DNA from: Cinnamomum chago
Lineage: Eukaryota; Streptophyta; Magnoliopsida; Laurales; Lauraceae
Length of the DNA: 64,000 nucleotides
Direction: 5' to 3'
NCBI GenBank assembly: GCA_038049695.1
Contig: CP142452.1
Coordinates: 70,623,501 to 70,687,500 of the forward strand
The notes beneath the pieces were generated by a model that ran no database searches, was not told the origin of the DNA, and saw only the letters and a list, made by a program, of their open reading frames with translations. A program made the position numbers and the translations under genes. Numbering within the stretch: position 1 is the stretch's first letter; every line of letters begins with the position of its first letter. Positions 1-11,900 of the stretch are shown piece after piece.

Positions 1-78
1 TCTATTTATTATTTCCTTTTTATTAAAGAGAGTAGGAAACCGTTGATTTCTATTTATTTCTCTTTATTGTAGGAAACC

Positions 79-512
79 TGGACTTGAAGAACCAAGGGGG
101 GGGTGTGTTGAACCAAGGTGCTGTCATCACTCAATAATGAGGAGTTAAACATAAATATCTATATTAAATTGCAGAACAAATACTTTAGAAATCACAGTAA
201 TTGTATGACAATTGAATTTGAAAAGTAATATATATACATAAAAGTATTTAAATGACCAGCTCTATGTGGCACATTTGATTGAATTATTTATTGCATTTAC
301 TGGTTTTTAGAAAATTAGATATGTAGGAAAATGACAGATCTATCGTTTTTCTAATAATAATAAAAGTCCTTTTAGAGTTTATAAAATTTCTGGAGAATAG
401 GAAATTTTAAAATATTTGGAAATCAGCAGAATTGGATTCACTAATAAGTATTAGTACTAACATCTGATATGGGGAATAAGATGTTAATTGGATTTAATTA
501 AATACTAGCCAG
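79..512 (+). repeat. Low-copy repeat alpha, copy 1
   Basis: This ~430-bp segment recurs at 20978-21405 and 25553-25980, with the same order of landmarks and visible point differences. The alpha sequence is interrupted at 513 by an LTR-like insertion and resumes at 2521. It has no coding capacity. The two uninterrupted copies define the empty site of that insertion. Confidence 0.85.
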
Positions 513-1066
513 TGTTGGAAATGGGTGGACCGACAAGCACACAACAAATAATACAGAGAAAAACTTTGCTTCACTTTCAAGTGGAATAATCAAATACAAA
601 CAAGATACTATGCACTCTGTTACCATGCACACTTTTTTCCCTTACGCACTGCAGGCATATATTATATAACTCTTTCATTCCTGCATATAGCCCAAGGACT
701 TACTTCTCATTAGGCTGATAATCGTGTCGTGTTAATAAATTTGGGTTATTGGTTAACGAATTCGTGTTATAATTACCTCAATCCGTACACGACCTGTTAA
801 CTTAACGGGTTAAATAATCTAACCCGAACATGACCCATTATTTAAGAGGTTACACGACCCAGCCCGTTAAGTAATTAAGGCATTTCGAAAATTAAAAGAA
901 AATCCATACAAAAATATATGAGGAGAAAAATATATATATATATATATATAAACCACGCGAAACTGTAAGTGAGGATCTCGAGTGGATTCCACCTAAATCC
1001 CCACTATAAAACAATAAATCTCAATTGCTTCTTTTTTAATATAAATTAATTCTAACTACACTTAGG

Positions 1067-1345
1067 CAGAGGCGGATCCAGTATGTAGGATTTCTAAGTT
1101 TCAATTCTAATTTTGATGGGGCCCACTAATTTTTTCCATAAGGCCCCCAGTGAATTTTTTGGGCCCCCAATGGATTTTTGTAGCCCAATATTAACTTTAG
1201 GTATTCCATATTCTTATCCTCCCTAATTTTGATTGTTTTAATCACTTTCTTGTAGCATCACCACGTTCTCAGTCTCCTGCAAGAGCTAATGCCAAGGAAA
1301 ATTAACAGCAGTCATCACTGAAAACAGTTAAGATAAATTAGTATG
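1067..1345 (-). mobile_element. Truncated non-autonomous hAT-like element
   Basis: It starts with CAGAGGCGGATCCAG, the terminus type of the complete element at 24003-24681. It shares that element's subterminal runs of GGCCCCCAGTG-type motifs in inverted orientation. The other terminus is missing, because a second element start occurs at 1346. No 8-bp target duplication was found. Confidence 0.6.
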
Positions 1346-1888
1346 CAGAGGCGGATGTAGTTCATAGTCACTGGGGGGCGGGGCTGGGCCCCTAGTGACT
1401 TTTTGGGAAAAAAAAAATTATGTATACTAAGTTAGGCCCAAATCAATTAGGCCCCCAGTGACATTGAACCAGGCCCCCAGTGACATTGAACTAGGCCTCC
1501 CAGTGACAACTCGTAGAGAACAATTGTGATAAATAAATATGTCTTGTTTTATTGCTTGAAATTATTATATTATATTTGTTCCATATAAAAGGTTTGGGGT
1601 AAATCTGCACACTATTTGTCCTTGCTAGGCATGATTTGCAATACAGTGGAAATCTACAAACTATCTATCTTTGAATGCACCTTTCTGTGTATTAGTTACT
1701 GATAGTGTATGTAAAAGGTCCACTATTTTTTTTGTTTATTGTTTTTTCTCAAGCATGAAGAAAAAAAGAAGAAAAAATCATTTGCAATCATATAAATAAC
1801 CCAAAAAAAATATTCCGGGGCCGTTGCCCCCGGACCCCCTACTACTTAATCGTGCCCCCAGTGATTTTAAATCCTAGATCCGCCACTG
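1346..1888 (-). mobile_element. Non-autonomous hAT-like element with both termini
   Basis: The left end is CAGAGGCGGATG and the right end is GATCCGCCACTG, which are inverted. The interior (about 1520-1740) is an inverted relative of 24110-24350 inside the better-preserved element. The 8-bp flanks do not match, so it may be a rearranged composite with the fragment at 1067. It has no coding capacity. Confidence 0.6.
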
Positions 1889-2290
1889 CGGACTAAAAGA
1901 ATTTAAGGGGGTTAAGCGAGTAGTTAATGTATTACTGATTTAATTCGTATATGACCTGACGTGTTAATGGATTTGACTTGTTAACCATCTGAACCCATTA
2001 ACAACACACTTAAATCCATTAATATCGTATAAATTCATGTCGTGTTAACCGGTGGTATTGCATTTTGAGAGCCCTGCTCCTCATCTTACTTCTATCTTCC
2101 TTGACTTGTATTTCAAATGACTCCGTGGCACTTATTTATAGCTGTGCCCCGGTCGGTTTGTGGATGGATCTTCAGAGGCGGTGTACGAGAGATGATTCCG
2201 GAAATGGGCAGCATGACTTTATTTATGTTCACACATCAAATACTGTGCGACGTGGATCAACCGCTGCCATGTGATTGAGCCTGAGGCGCG

Positions 2291-2434
2291 GCTGAATTTT
2301 TTGTAATGGGTTCAATCGGTGGACTATTCTAGAAAGAGACCTCCTGAGAAAGAGAGTCTTGGGCTGAATTTTCTGTAATGAGTTCAATCGGTGGACTATT
2401 CTAGAAAGACATAGACCTCTGGAGACGGACAGAG
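2291..2434 (+). repeat. Two-copy 72-bp tandem repeat inside the putative LTR
   Basis: GCTGAATTTT begins at 2291 and again at 2363. Each is followed by a shared block that includes CAATCGGTGGACTATTCTAG. The same pair recurs at 42335-42478. Confidence 0.8.
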
Positions 2435-2520
2435 TCTTCTCGAGAGGGAGACTTCTGGTCTGTGGATCATGTGAGACAGCATCACATGGGAGATGGCCCA
2501 GTTGTTTGACTAACATCCAG

Positions 2521-3298
2521 TACATGCGCAACTTTTAAACCCAACGTGCGCACACTATTTCAAGACTTCTTATGGGTCTTTACAAATATTTGAATTTTTT
2601 TAATTATCCCATATATCTATTTAAAGGGAGATATTTTTATAGAAGATATTTCTCACCTTATTTGAGAGATATCTATTTAAAGAGAGATGCTTCTGTGTTT
2701 ATCTCTTCCATCCATCTTCACCTTGTAAGATATGTGATTTCTATAAGAGCTTTTCTCTCCAACTTCCCATGCCTAGTATCTGTTGGGGTCGCCCATCCTT
2801 AATTAGTAAGCAAGAATTTAACAATGCAACCCATGTCAGAAGTAAGTCGGCTAAATGAAATGAAATGAAATCAAATTCTTTGTAAATTGTGGAACCACAA
2901 GAACGTCATTCAATTTAATTTTACCACCAGCACAAACTCTCGTGGTTAGTCTCTTTCAAATTAAATAAAAGTTAAAAATCAATAAATTAATTCAACAGAC
3001 AAATTAAGTAGTAATAAAAAAAATATATGGATTAAGTGACAGATGTGGCACGCATGCTATGGGTCCCACACAAATCAAATATGGCAGATGCCAAAAGAAA
3101 ATACAATCCCATTTAATTTAAGAACTCAATCTGTCTCTATAAATAAGACTTCTAATACGATTAGTGAAGTGAACGTAGAACTTTTAGAGAAGAAATCCCT
3201 AGTAAATGTGAATCTTGGAAACTTATTTATATAATATAGAGTAGCGATGATTGGATCATACTAAATCTGGATTTTCGTTTTGACGATCTGGGTCTTAT
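2521..3298 (+). repeat. Intergenic segment, paralogous to 39418-39929
   Basis: There is no gene here. Bases 2521-2660 continue repeat alpha (compare 21406-21520). Bases 2690-3298 match 39418-39929, ending in GGGTCTTAT immediately before the CACTA element. The short reading frames have no recognisable features. Confidence 0.75.
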
Positions 3299-3850
3299 CA
3301 CTACAAGAATTTACACTTTTGCCGGCGCTAAATAAGCGCCGGGAAAGGTCCATAAAACGCCGGGAAAAACTATTCCCGGGGATTTCTCTTGCGCCGGCAA
3401 GGCGCCGGCAAAGGTACGCCAGTAATACCATTTGCCGGCTTAAAAGAGGTAGCGCCGGGAAAAATCTATCCATTGCCGGCGTTTTATTTCGCCGGAAAAG
3501 GAGGTTTATTTCGCCGGGCAAAGACTTTTATTTTTTCAATAATAAATTTTAAAAAACTTTTGCCGGCGTTATTTTGCGCCGGGAAAAGTGGTTTATTTTT
3601 CAAAAATAAATTTAGAAAGACTTTCGCCGGCGTTAATTTGCGCCGGGAAAAGTGATTTATTTTTTCAAAAATAAATTTAGAAAGACTTTCGCCGGCGTTA
3701 ATGTGCGCCGGGAAAAGTGATTTATTTTTTCTAAAATAAATTTAGAAAAACTTTCGCCGGCGTTTTTTGCGCCGGGAAAAGATTTACAATTTACAAAAAT
3801 TATTTTTTCAAGATCTTTTTGCCAGCGTCTTTTCTAGCCGGGAATAAATT
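3299..3850 (+). repeat. CACTA 5' terminal and subterminal repeats with a ~66-bp minisatellite
   Basis: The 22-bp terminus is followed by paired GCCGGCG and CGCCGGG motifs. From about 3551 there are four tandem units. Each has the form CTTTYGCCGGCGTT, then GCGCCGGGAAAA, then an AT-rich spacer. The units differ from one another at the spacer start (ATTTTG, AATTTG, AATGTG, TTTTTG). Such subterminal arrays are normally transposase binding sites in CACTA elements; that role is inferred from the family. Confidence 0.85.
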
Positions 3851-4614
3851 TTTTTAAAATAAATATTTATTTATTTATTTGATTTTTAAATTTCTTTTTC
3901 TGTTTGTCACATGAATAAATTAAAATTTCTAATTCCATTATCCAAGACCACATCTATTACACACCCTACATCCATTTCCATTCCAAAATCATCTAAAAAT
4001 GAAGCAAGAAAATTCATTTCACTTCATATTAATATTCAAACATCCTTGCAACATTGAAAACACTTTACCAATACCATTACAAAATTAAAACAAATGCTAA
4101 CATTCTACTCTGTACCAACATTCAAATGCCAATGAAAATTTAAATATTCATATATAATAATTTCATTGTTGCACCATTCCAACACCTGCACCATTGTTTT
4201 AAAAAACTTCATGCATCTCATTTTAACATATATCAATCTGTTACTCTTCATACTTGGCCTTCATGTTGGCTACATCCTAGCTGCATGGACTCTTTCAACA
4301 AAATTTGTTTTTCAATTTTCATTCAATCTGCATAAAAAAAAGAAGCAAGATTAACATATGATTAAGAATGTCATATACACAACTTTTAGTGAAACTATAG
4401 AATAAAGCATGACTCTTCAAGTATTAAAGTTCCATGCGTCCTTAAATAGGTATGAAAAGAGCTAACAAAATACAAAGGCAACCACTCTATAAGATGACAT
4501 GTTTTTTGCAATTAACTATTCAAGCGATTCCAAATGGATGGATAAGGCCTAGATGATAATGATTATGAGATAATTGCATCATACTTTTTAGTTATTGAAA
4601 GGAAGAACACTGAC

Positions 4615-5463
4615 CTGTGAAACATTTGTCACCAGCCTCATGAGCATATAAACAAGAGCAACTTGATAATACAAAGTCTTTTTAAACCAATGGGTCCAAG
4701 AAATCCTTTGGCGGCATTTATGCTCACTCTGTTGCTGCAATCTACATTATGGCAAATCGATATAGAATGAAACATAACTTGAATTCTTTAATCAAGCAGC
4801 ATGGTCACAAGATCAGTTACAAGTGAACAGAATAATTATCTCAAGCTTCAGATGGACAGAAATAAAGCAACTTAAAAAGACACATTAAGAATCCCTACCA
4901 TACCTTGGCTCTTTGAATCCAGCAAGAAATATGACCACAAAGCAGCACCCAAGAAAAATTGACAAACATGCTATCCACAAATACTGTTTAATGTAGATGA
5001 ATGAGAGAGTAAAATATAGATGTTAATGTCATACCTGAAAATTTATTCTATTGACAAATAAAGAAACACCTTTAACTGAACATACCTGATTTTCAATATC
5101 GGAAGGTGTTCTTGCACTAAATATATTGAACACAGCTAAGGCAATAGCATATAAGCTGAGATTGGCCACCTTCAGTAACCATTAGATTAAATAAATAAAT
5201 AAATAAAATAGAAAAAAAAAAGCACAAGAAGCGCAAGAAGGCCAGCAGAAGTACACTAATACCATAACATTTGCATGTTTATGAAAGACATACCTTGGAG
5301 TCAATCCAATCTCTGTCAAGAATAATAACAGATAAGTAAACCAACAAGCAGATGTGACGTCATTGAGCATGTGGCCCACACCATAGTAAAATACAAAACT
5401 CCTTTGGAGGGGCTTAGCACATGGCTTATTAGCTGATAATTCATCTTCCATGTCAACAATCAT
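4615..5463 (-). pseudogene. Captured MFSD12-like major facilitator transporter fragment
   Basis: Four exon-like blocks with GT/AG borders lie on the minus strand. 5463-5294 starts with ATG and contains FYYGVGHMLNDVTSACWFTY, the first transmembrane region typical of the plant MFSD12-like family. 5169-5086 encodes a segment ending TPSDIENQ. 4983-4904 encodes a hydrophobic helix ending AGFKEP. 4734-4615 encodes KKTLYYQVALVYMLMRL followed by VTNVSQ. The parent protein is a membrane transporter of about 12 helices. Here only the start and two or three later segments survive. Exon 1 ends in phase 2 while exon 2 starts in phase 0, and only ~125 bp separate them, so at least one exon is missing. The C-terminal half is also absent. 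It is therefore a non-functional fragment carried by the CACTA element. The family call is from remembered motifs, not a search. Confidence 0.8.
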
Positions 5464-6251
5464 AGAGAATATGTTCTAAAAGTAGAAAACAGAAGATGGG
5501 AGTCCGGGTTGCCTACAATGATCTGGCACTCATCAGTCAGAGAGAAAGCAAGAAAATTATGAGCTAGAACATTGGAGAAAAATATCTCGAGCCAAATGGA
5601 TGGAAAATATTAGATTAAAGAAATATAGTAGAGTTCAATATAAGTGGTTTTGAGAGTAGGGAAAATGTGTTGGTCAAAATTCAAAATGTCTTAGCACCAT
5701 AGTGTGGTACATTTCAGTATCTAAGAACAATTGTAGCGTAGTAATGTGGGTTTGACTTAGATGTGGCAAATCTGCAATAGATGAAGCCCCTTAGTTAGCA
5801 TCATCACAAAAGTATCAGCTATTCCAAACATGGGAACAAGAGATAAAACATTTCAATAGAGGGAACAAATAACTCATTTCATTCCAACCATTCCTATGGA
5901 AGGAATATACAGAATCAATTACCTTTGGATCTAGTGTTTTGGTTCCTCCATGCTGTGAACTAGAAGTTAGACCCCTTCTGGTTTACTTGGCACTGGGAAC
6001 ATTAGAGAAAACCATCACCTTTGCTATCTCCATCCAACTATCTAACAGTATACATGCTCAAAATCATTGACATTAGAAAAAGGGGAAATGGTTTCTGAAT
6101 ATTAGTTATTGGTGTGTGAAATAGTCATGGCTAGAGATCATGGACTCATTTCAAGAGAATCATGAGAAGCAAACAAGTTAAAAAGAATAAATGTACAAGA
6201 GAAGAAAATACCATGGTAACACCATTAGTTTCTTTTTACCATTCCTACTAC

Positions 6252-6666
6252 CTTGGCATCTCTCCCAGGTTGAGGCACTGTTGCAGGATCATTTTTAGGA
6301 TGGGCTAATTCCATGGATATCTCTGATGGTCTCTTACTTGTAGAAACAAAATCAATAGTTTCCTGCCAATAAAAGCACAGTTTTAGAGCCATCCCATCTA
6401 CCTACTATTTGAAATAGCCACCAATAAAAAAAAAAAGCCACCTTCCATCATCTTCTTCCAAGTCCATACCTTCTTAGATGGCTCCAAGTGAAACTCTTCA
6501 TTTTCCTCTTCTTCTTCTCCTAACTGCCATAGCTTTGTAGATGGCTCCACTTGCATAGGTTGAGAAGGGAAAATATTCAAAGTGGGTCTGATTCCTCCTG
6601 AACTTTCTGCATACAAGAAGTACTTGGCATTAGTTAAATCTCCTAAAAAGGGTGCAACTGAAACAT
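6252..6666 (-). pseudogene. Captured two-exon fragment of an unrecognised host gene
   Basis: Two minus-strand blocks have good splice borders: 6666-6470 (acceptor TTTTTCAG, donor GTATGG) and 6362-6252 (acceptor TTGGCAG, donor GTAG). Both stay open in one frame. The 197-nt exon starts in a phase that leaves frame 0 at its end, and the 111-nt exon continues in frame 0. The peptide is hydrophilic and acidic. It includes YFLYAESSGGIRPTLNIF, then an EEEEENEE run, then SKRPSEISMEL. I do not recognise the family. The preserved splicing and phase indicate a genuine captured gene piece rather than chance reading frames. It lies about 800 bp upstream, in the minus sense, of the MFSD12-like exons. Confidence 0.6.
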
Positions 6667-8842
6667 CTGAAAAAGAAACATGAGAAATAAACAGACACAT
6701 GAAGAGGAAAAAGCAGGCTATTATTCCACATACATAATCATGACAGAATAACCCGAACTGGACACAACTGAAACAAAGAGTTCATGAATGTGTGGATACT
6801 CAAGTTCATGAACCACTGTTACCTCTATCGAAGGTAACAGTTCTCATTTTAGTTCACAAAATCAGCTCTGTCGTGTACTTCTCAGTTTCCTTCTGTTCTT
6901 ATCTTAAATATCACACATTTTAGTTCAGTTCAAGAACAGTTCTCATTAAATTCTTCTACTAAAGTATACAGTCACAAAATCAACTGAAGGACACTAAAAA
7001 GACTCAATTTTGCATGACATCCATACCTAGTAGCTAAGATTCAAAATCAAAATTTAATAGCTAAGATTCTAGGATTTACTCTATCCGCTCCCATACCTAA
7101 GCTTCATGAAAAATCAGATGTGTAAAAAAAAGTCTCATTAGAAAGGAAACTTCCAACTGTGTACAAGCTGTTCAAAAATGGTGCCTTTGAATTTTACTTT
7201 ATTTAATTTTTAAATAGTAACTTCTCATTCATTTAAGCTTTACAGCACAAAAGGACTACAGTGAAAAGCTAAATGCCCAAAACCACAAAATGAAGGATTG
7301 AACAGGATCACTGAAGACAAAATAACCAACAGCCTACTAAAGAAGACAGAAGCTCAACACTTCGCCAAACTACTCAGCAAAAAACCACTAAGCACGCAAC
7401 ACTGCACTACCAAAACACCAGACTTAACTGCCCAAAGAGAAAGCACCCCAAAGCAAAACACTACGCCGCACTGCAAGACAGCAAAAGAAAGCAAGAAGAC
7501 ACGAACTGATTCTACACTCTGCACTTTGCAAAGCATCCACACCTCATGGGCTAAGGAGAACAGAGCCGGACTCATCTTTACTACAGAGTAAAGATGAAGA
7601 ACAAGAAATGTACAGCTCTGTTTTTTTTTTTTTTTTATAATGTTGCTCTTCTGATTTTTTTTTTTTTGTTTTAACTAACCCAGCCCCATCGGTGACCCAT
7701 TCCCATAGCAACCCATCCCTGTAGAAACCTTGCTCCATCCCACTCCCCAACAATCGACATCCCCGCCCCAAACCCAGCAGAGAGAACAAAAAAAAAAGAT
7801 TAGGAAAGTAGTAGAAGAAGAAGAGACAGAGCAGGGCCTTAAAATTTAAACCATTAACCATGCCATTGTTTAAAAGAATGTTTTTTGCTACTTTGTAGTG
7901 GACCCTATAATCCCTTGTGGAAGGGTGGTCGATTAACATATAAAAAGATAGGAAAAAAATATTCCAACTTCCATTTTTCAGCTTGAGAGGACTCAACTCA
8001 TGCATTCGCCCCCCTATAGAACCCCAACCGACCTTGGGCCAAAAAGAGATTCAATCTCAAGTGCAAATGCAAAAAGGAACTTGAGTACAAGACCTGCCGA
8101 TTGAGCAACGAAAAGCTTGATTGCAAGATCCACCACCCATTGGGCAGGGATTGTGATCCAACAACATTGAGTGGAAGGGCTGGCAGTCTACAGATATAAT
8201 TTTTTTTCTTCATTTTTTTTAAAGATAAGAATTTCTCTAAAAGAATAACAAGCCATCCCGGTCTAAAATCCACAAATAGAATGGATCAACAAAACCCAAC
8301 AACATAACCGCTGTGTGAATGCCAAGAAATTGCATGAACCATAAACAAAAAGAGAGCATAAAAAATGAGAAAGAAATTAAAAGAAAGTGCCAAGGAACCA
8401 AGAACACCCACATAAATGGAAAAACCAAAAAATCATTTTCTTATCATAGCAGTCACACAACAGCACAATGGTTTCCATTTTTTGATATGAAATCATTTTT
8501 CACAAATCTCACAGAATGCAAATTTGAACCCCCAAAAGGTAGATTATCATTCTCTTAATATAAAGTAATATGTAAGTAAAACCATCCAAACATCCTTAAT
8601 TTCTCTTCTTCTTTTTTTAATATAAAGTACATTTCTATAAAAAAAATTATGTGGCCAAATGCAGCCCACATGCTATTTTCACACACACTAGAAAAATGAT
8701 ACCCGTAACTTGCTAGATCTTCATGGTCAGGTTTAAATTGTCCACAAAAAGGAGACTAACGTGCACATTCTCATTATGGATAGATGTTCAAGATCATAAA
8801 AATGAAAGTGGAGAAACTTCAAAGATTAGTTAAATTGGAAAC
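6667..8842. other. CACTA interior without a recognisable gene
   Basis: The sequence is mostly AT-rich with homopolymer tracts (T runs near 7621 and 7655). Long open frames overlap on both strands at 7298-7591 and 7354-8273. They are low in complexity and carry no motif I recognise. A minus-strand stretch around 8040-8160 has weak A-box and B-box-like words as in plant SINEs, but no element boundaries. Confidence 0.5.
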
Positions 8843-8997
8843 CTGTAGTCATGCATTTTCTTTGGTCGCCTGAAACACCTCTGACCATATCACTGCCAAC
8901 TAAGGTCTCAGCACAAACATCAAGGCCAAGCACCCTCAAGATGTAATCTATTGCAAGGCTTTGCTTTTTTCCTTGTACTGATGAAGCCTGTGCAGGG
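8843..8997 (-). pseudogene. Captured exon of a PDR-type ABCG transporter
   Basis: This is a single minus-strand exon with an acceptor (TGCACAG) and a donor (GTTTCC). It encodes [18 protein letters not shown] followed by [14 protein letters not shown] and MTT. This is the first nucleotide-binding domain of plant pleiotropic-drug-resistance ABC transporters around the ABC signature, where family members usually read ISGGQRKRVTTG. The signature Gly is Asp here and the following Arg is Cys, so the ATPase motif is damaged. No neighbouring PDR exons were found on either side. The fragment is about 50 codons of a roughly 1,400-residue protein and cannot function. It is cargo of the CACTA element. 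Confidence 0.85.
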
Positions 8998-11900
8998 AAA
9001 TTCTGTAGGTTAGAAAAGTAAAGTAAATTCTGTAGTTTTTTTTTTTTGGATCTACATAGAAAGAAAAGTAATTCCCCTCCTAACTAACTTTCACAAAAGC
9101 AAGACAAAACTTTGCTCCAGTTAAGGGTGGAGAAAACTCCCTTCTCTCTACTAAAATTAAAATTCTCATTAATAAAAACTAACATCTAACTACTTAAATC
9201 ATTTTCATTTCTTTATAAAATGTTTTTAAAATGGTTTCTCCAACATAGTTTTCTCTGTTCAAATCCAAAAACAATGGAGAATCACTACTCCTAAAAAAAA
9301 ATGTGGTTCTCCACAAGGGATTCTCAACTCCTAATGGGGGATTCTCCACTTGTCCTTTCTCTAAATCCAAAAGCACCCTTTAAGAATTACAAATAAACAT
9401 CACAAATAATTCAGCAGTTTCTCTCCAACAAAAAGATTCCAACTACATACAATAAAACTAAGCTGCAGTTTCTCTCCAATAAGCATTCATCTCTTATGCA
9501 TCATCAATTGAACAAGATATTTAACAGGCTCTCATCAAGCAAAGGAATATTAACACCAGTTGTCATCATAATAAAATTAGAAACAGTGACAGAAGCAGCC
9601 ATTATCTTATTACCACTAAGGAGTGTTCCAGATTTCTCTTTTCTGACATATGTTAATGTCTCACTTGATTGGCCAACACCATGGTTTCTATGTACATGTA
9701 CCATGGAAATCCATCTGGTTGGCCTAACTGCAATATATAACAAAATATAACCAAAAGTGAGATTATGAAAGACCATCACATTCATGTAGTAACAGAGAAA
9801 TACAAGAGACCAAAGATACCCACCTGAGAATTAATCCAGAACAGGAGAAGGATTAAAAAAAATCACACGTGTTAAAAAATTAAAAAAAAATAATGGACTT
9901 GACAGAAAGACAGCATTGATCACCAATAGCACGATAGATGCATTTTTGACAATCCATCATATGTTTATTTCAATAATTAGAGAAACATTCTCCTCTAGAT
10001 TTTTCATTTATACTAATATAATAAGCCTTGAATATACTACTTGATGGCAGTGATAGTTGGACATGTCTGCAAGAATATAAATTGAACCAATAATTTTAGG
10101 ATTGAAGTGACTCTGGATAAATTACAAATTCTGGGGTGCTCAGACATACAGGATTGTTTCTCTATAAGAAACATATCCACTAGGACCACTACCTTATGCT
10201 GCTGGGTGTTTCCACTCTCCAGCTACCAGAAAGCCAAGCTGAGCAGCCAAAAGCTTCACTTTTCTCAAGCTCGATCGGTTCATCCTCAAATTTTGAAGCA
10301 CAAGCTTGGCTTGGACTCAAACTCAAACTCATTTCAAGCTTCAAAACTTGAGCTCAATTTTACCCCAGCAACATTCAATTGAGCTTGGCTCAAATAAGGC
10401 ACAGACTGAGCTCAGATTAGCTTAAACAGAGCTCATTTTAAAACTTAAGTGCCTTATTTGAGAATCAAATTTAGCTCAAAGTTGAGTAGGAACATTTAAA
10501 TGAATATTGCTGACACCTTGATACATGTATTTGATACAATCAATATGGGTTGATACAGGTAGGTAACTGTTGGAGCATACCAGAACAGGTAGGTGTTTTT
10601 ATGGGTAAAAATTCTTACCTACTTTAAAAAAGAAAGGAAGTGTGGTGTGTCATTCATTAAAAGAGAGGGACACCTCCAAAAGCGCATCAGTTTTCCCCAA
10701 ATCACACCAAAAGGTCATCCAAACGCATTAATGCTGATTTATGCACAAACCAGGTTAGCTTCACTTGCTTTATGAAGATCCAAATGGACCCCAACTATTG
10801 AGATGCTGATTCTACCCAAAAGAATAAAAATAAATAAAGTTTCATTTTCAAAACAACAACAAAAAAAATACACTATTGAGATGCAGAGGTGTTTGTTTTC
10901 CTTTGATTCATGAAACAGAATAGAAGCACAAATATAAACCTGACCAAAGGTTTCTCTGAGATTATTGTGCATTGGACCATTGTCCAATCCCCAAAGCCTC
11001 TCATATTACTATTCTATTTCCTATGAATATATTAAAGCTGCCATCCTTGCAAGTTGCTAGTGCGAGAAAGAACAACCATCTACAGATAGTTCATCAGCCA
11101 AGTGCAGAAAATGGTTTCCATGGCCAGGGCTTTAGACACAACCAGGATCTGAGATGCGCAATAGATCAGGTCAGGCTCGTTCACACCCGACCCATTTATT
11201 AATCGGATTGGAAATACATAGCTGATCCCTGAAAATTTTGGATCTAGTTCAAGTTGGTTGGCTGGTCAAAGCATAAAGGACTGAGTACTGGGCTGCTATA
11301 GATGAGACTGGAAACAAGAGCACCCCAGGCAGAGCACGACACTTCTGATCTCTGCTAAACAAAAGAGCTCAGCAGCTGGACAACAGAGATGACCGCATGG
11401 CCCCAGCACTCCACAGCAACAACAACAAAATAAACTTCAAAAAACAAAGCACATCCCATCAAATAATTGCACAAACAAAAAGGATAGAACTGATACACTC
11501 CAAAGCACAACACCACACCACCCACCCTTCCAGAAAATCTAGTTCTGGCGAAGTTGGTTGTTGTGAGTACAGTCATCATCGTGAAAAAAAAGGAGGGAAA
11601 CACAATTTTGGATTTACTTTTGAGTTTAATTGGCTATGAGGATAGATGTTCATTGACTACCTTATATAGAAATGCACCATTATTGCCAGTCGGCTATGCC
11701 ACAAAACTTTCCATCACATTTTATATCAGTTCTTAAATGTTGAATAGAATAGAATAGTAAAATTGGTATTTAGGAGTCTGAAATCTGAATCATCTCCATT
11801 CTCCATCTGTTAGAGAGTCCCCACTTCCCTCTGCCTTTATAAATGCAGTATTCATGGCATATTTGTGGGGTCCAATGTCCCCACCATATACATATAACTA

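Larger units (their letters stand above)
513..2515 (+). mobile_element. Putative solo LTR (about 2 kb) with nested hAT remnants
   Basis: The insertion begins TGTTGGAAATG and ends CTAACA, giving the TGTT...AACA ends typical of plant LTRs. It splits repeat alpha. The flanks are GCCAG (508-512) and TCCAG (2516-2520), a 5-bp target duplication with one mismatch. The uninterrupted paralogue at 25976-25980 reads GCCAG followed directly by TACATGC. A TATA-like TTATTTATAGC near 2130 fits an LTR promoter. No internal retrotransposon domains are present, so this is a solo LTR or an LTR-like element; its family is not recognised. Bases 720-1066 and 1889-2060 hold degenerate copies of a CGTGTCGTGTTAA-type motif that I cannot assign. 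Confidence 0.65.

Noticed and set aside
2065..2274. 69-codon frame with a hydrophobic, signal-like start
   Set aside because: Starts at TTG rather than ATG and lies in the putative LTR; no family motif.
8040..8160. Possible tRNA-derived SINE (weak A-box and B-box words on the minus strand)
   Set aside because: No element ends, no target duplication, and no second copy in the unit.
7544..8273. Two minus-strand frames of 153 and 91 codons
   Set aside because: Low-complexity peptides spanning poly-T and poly-A runs; no splice support or motif.
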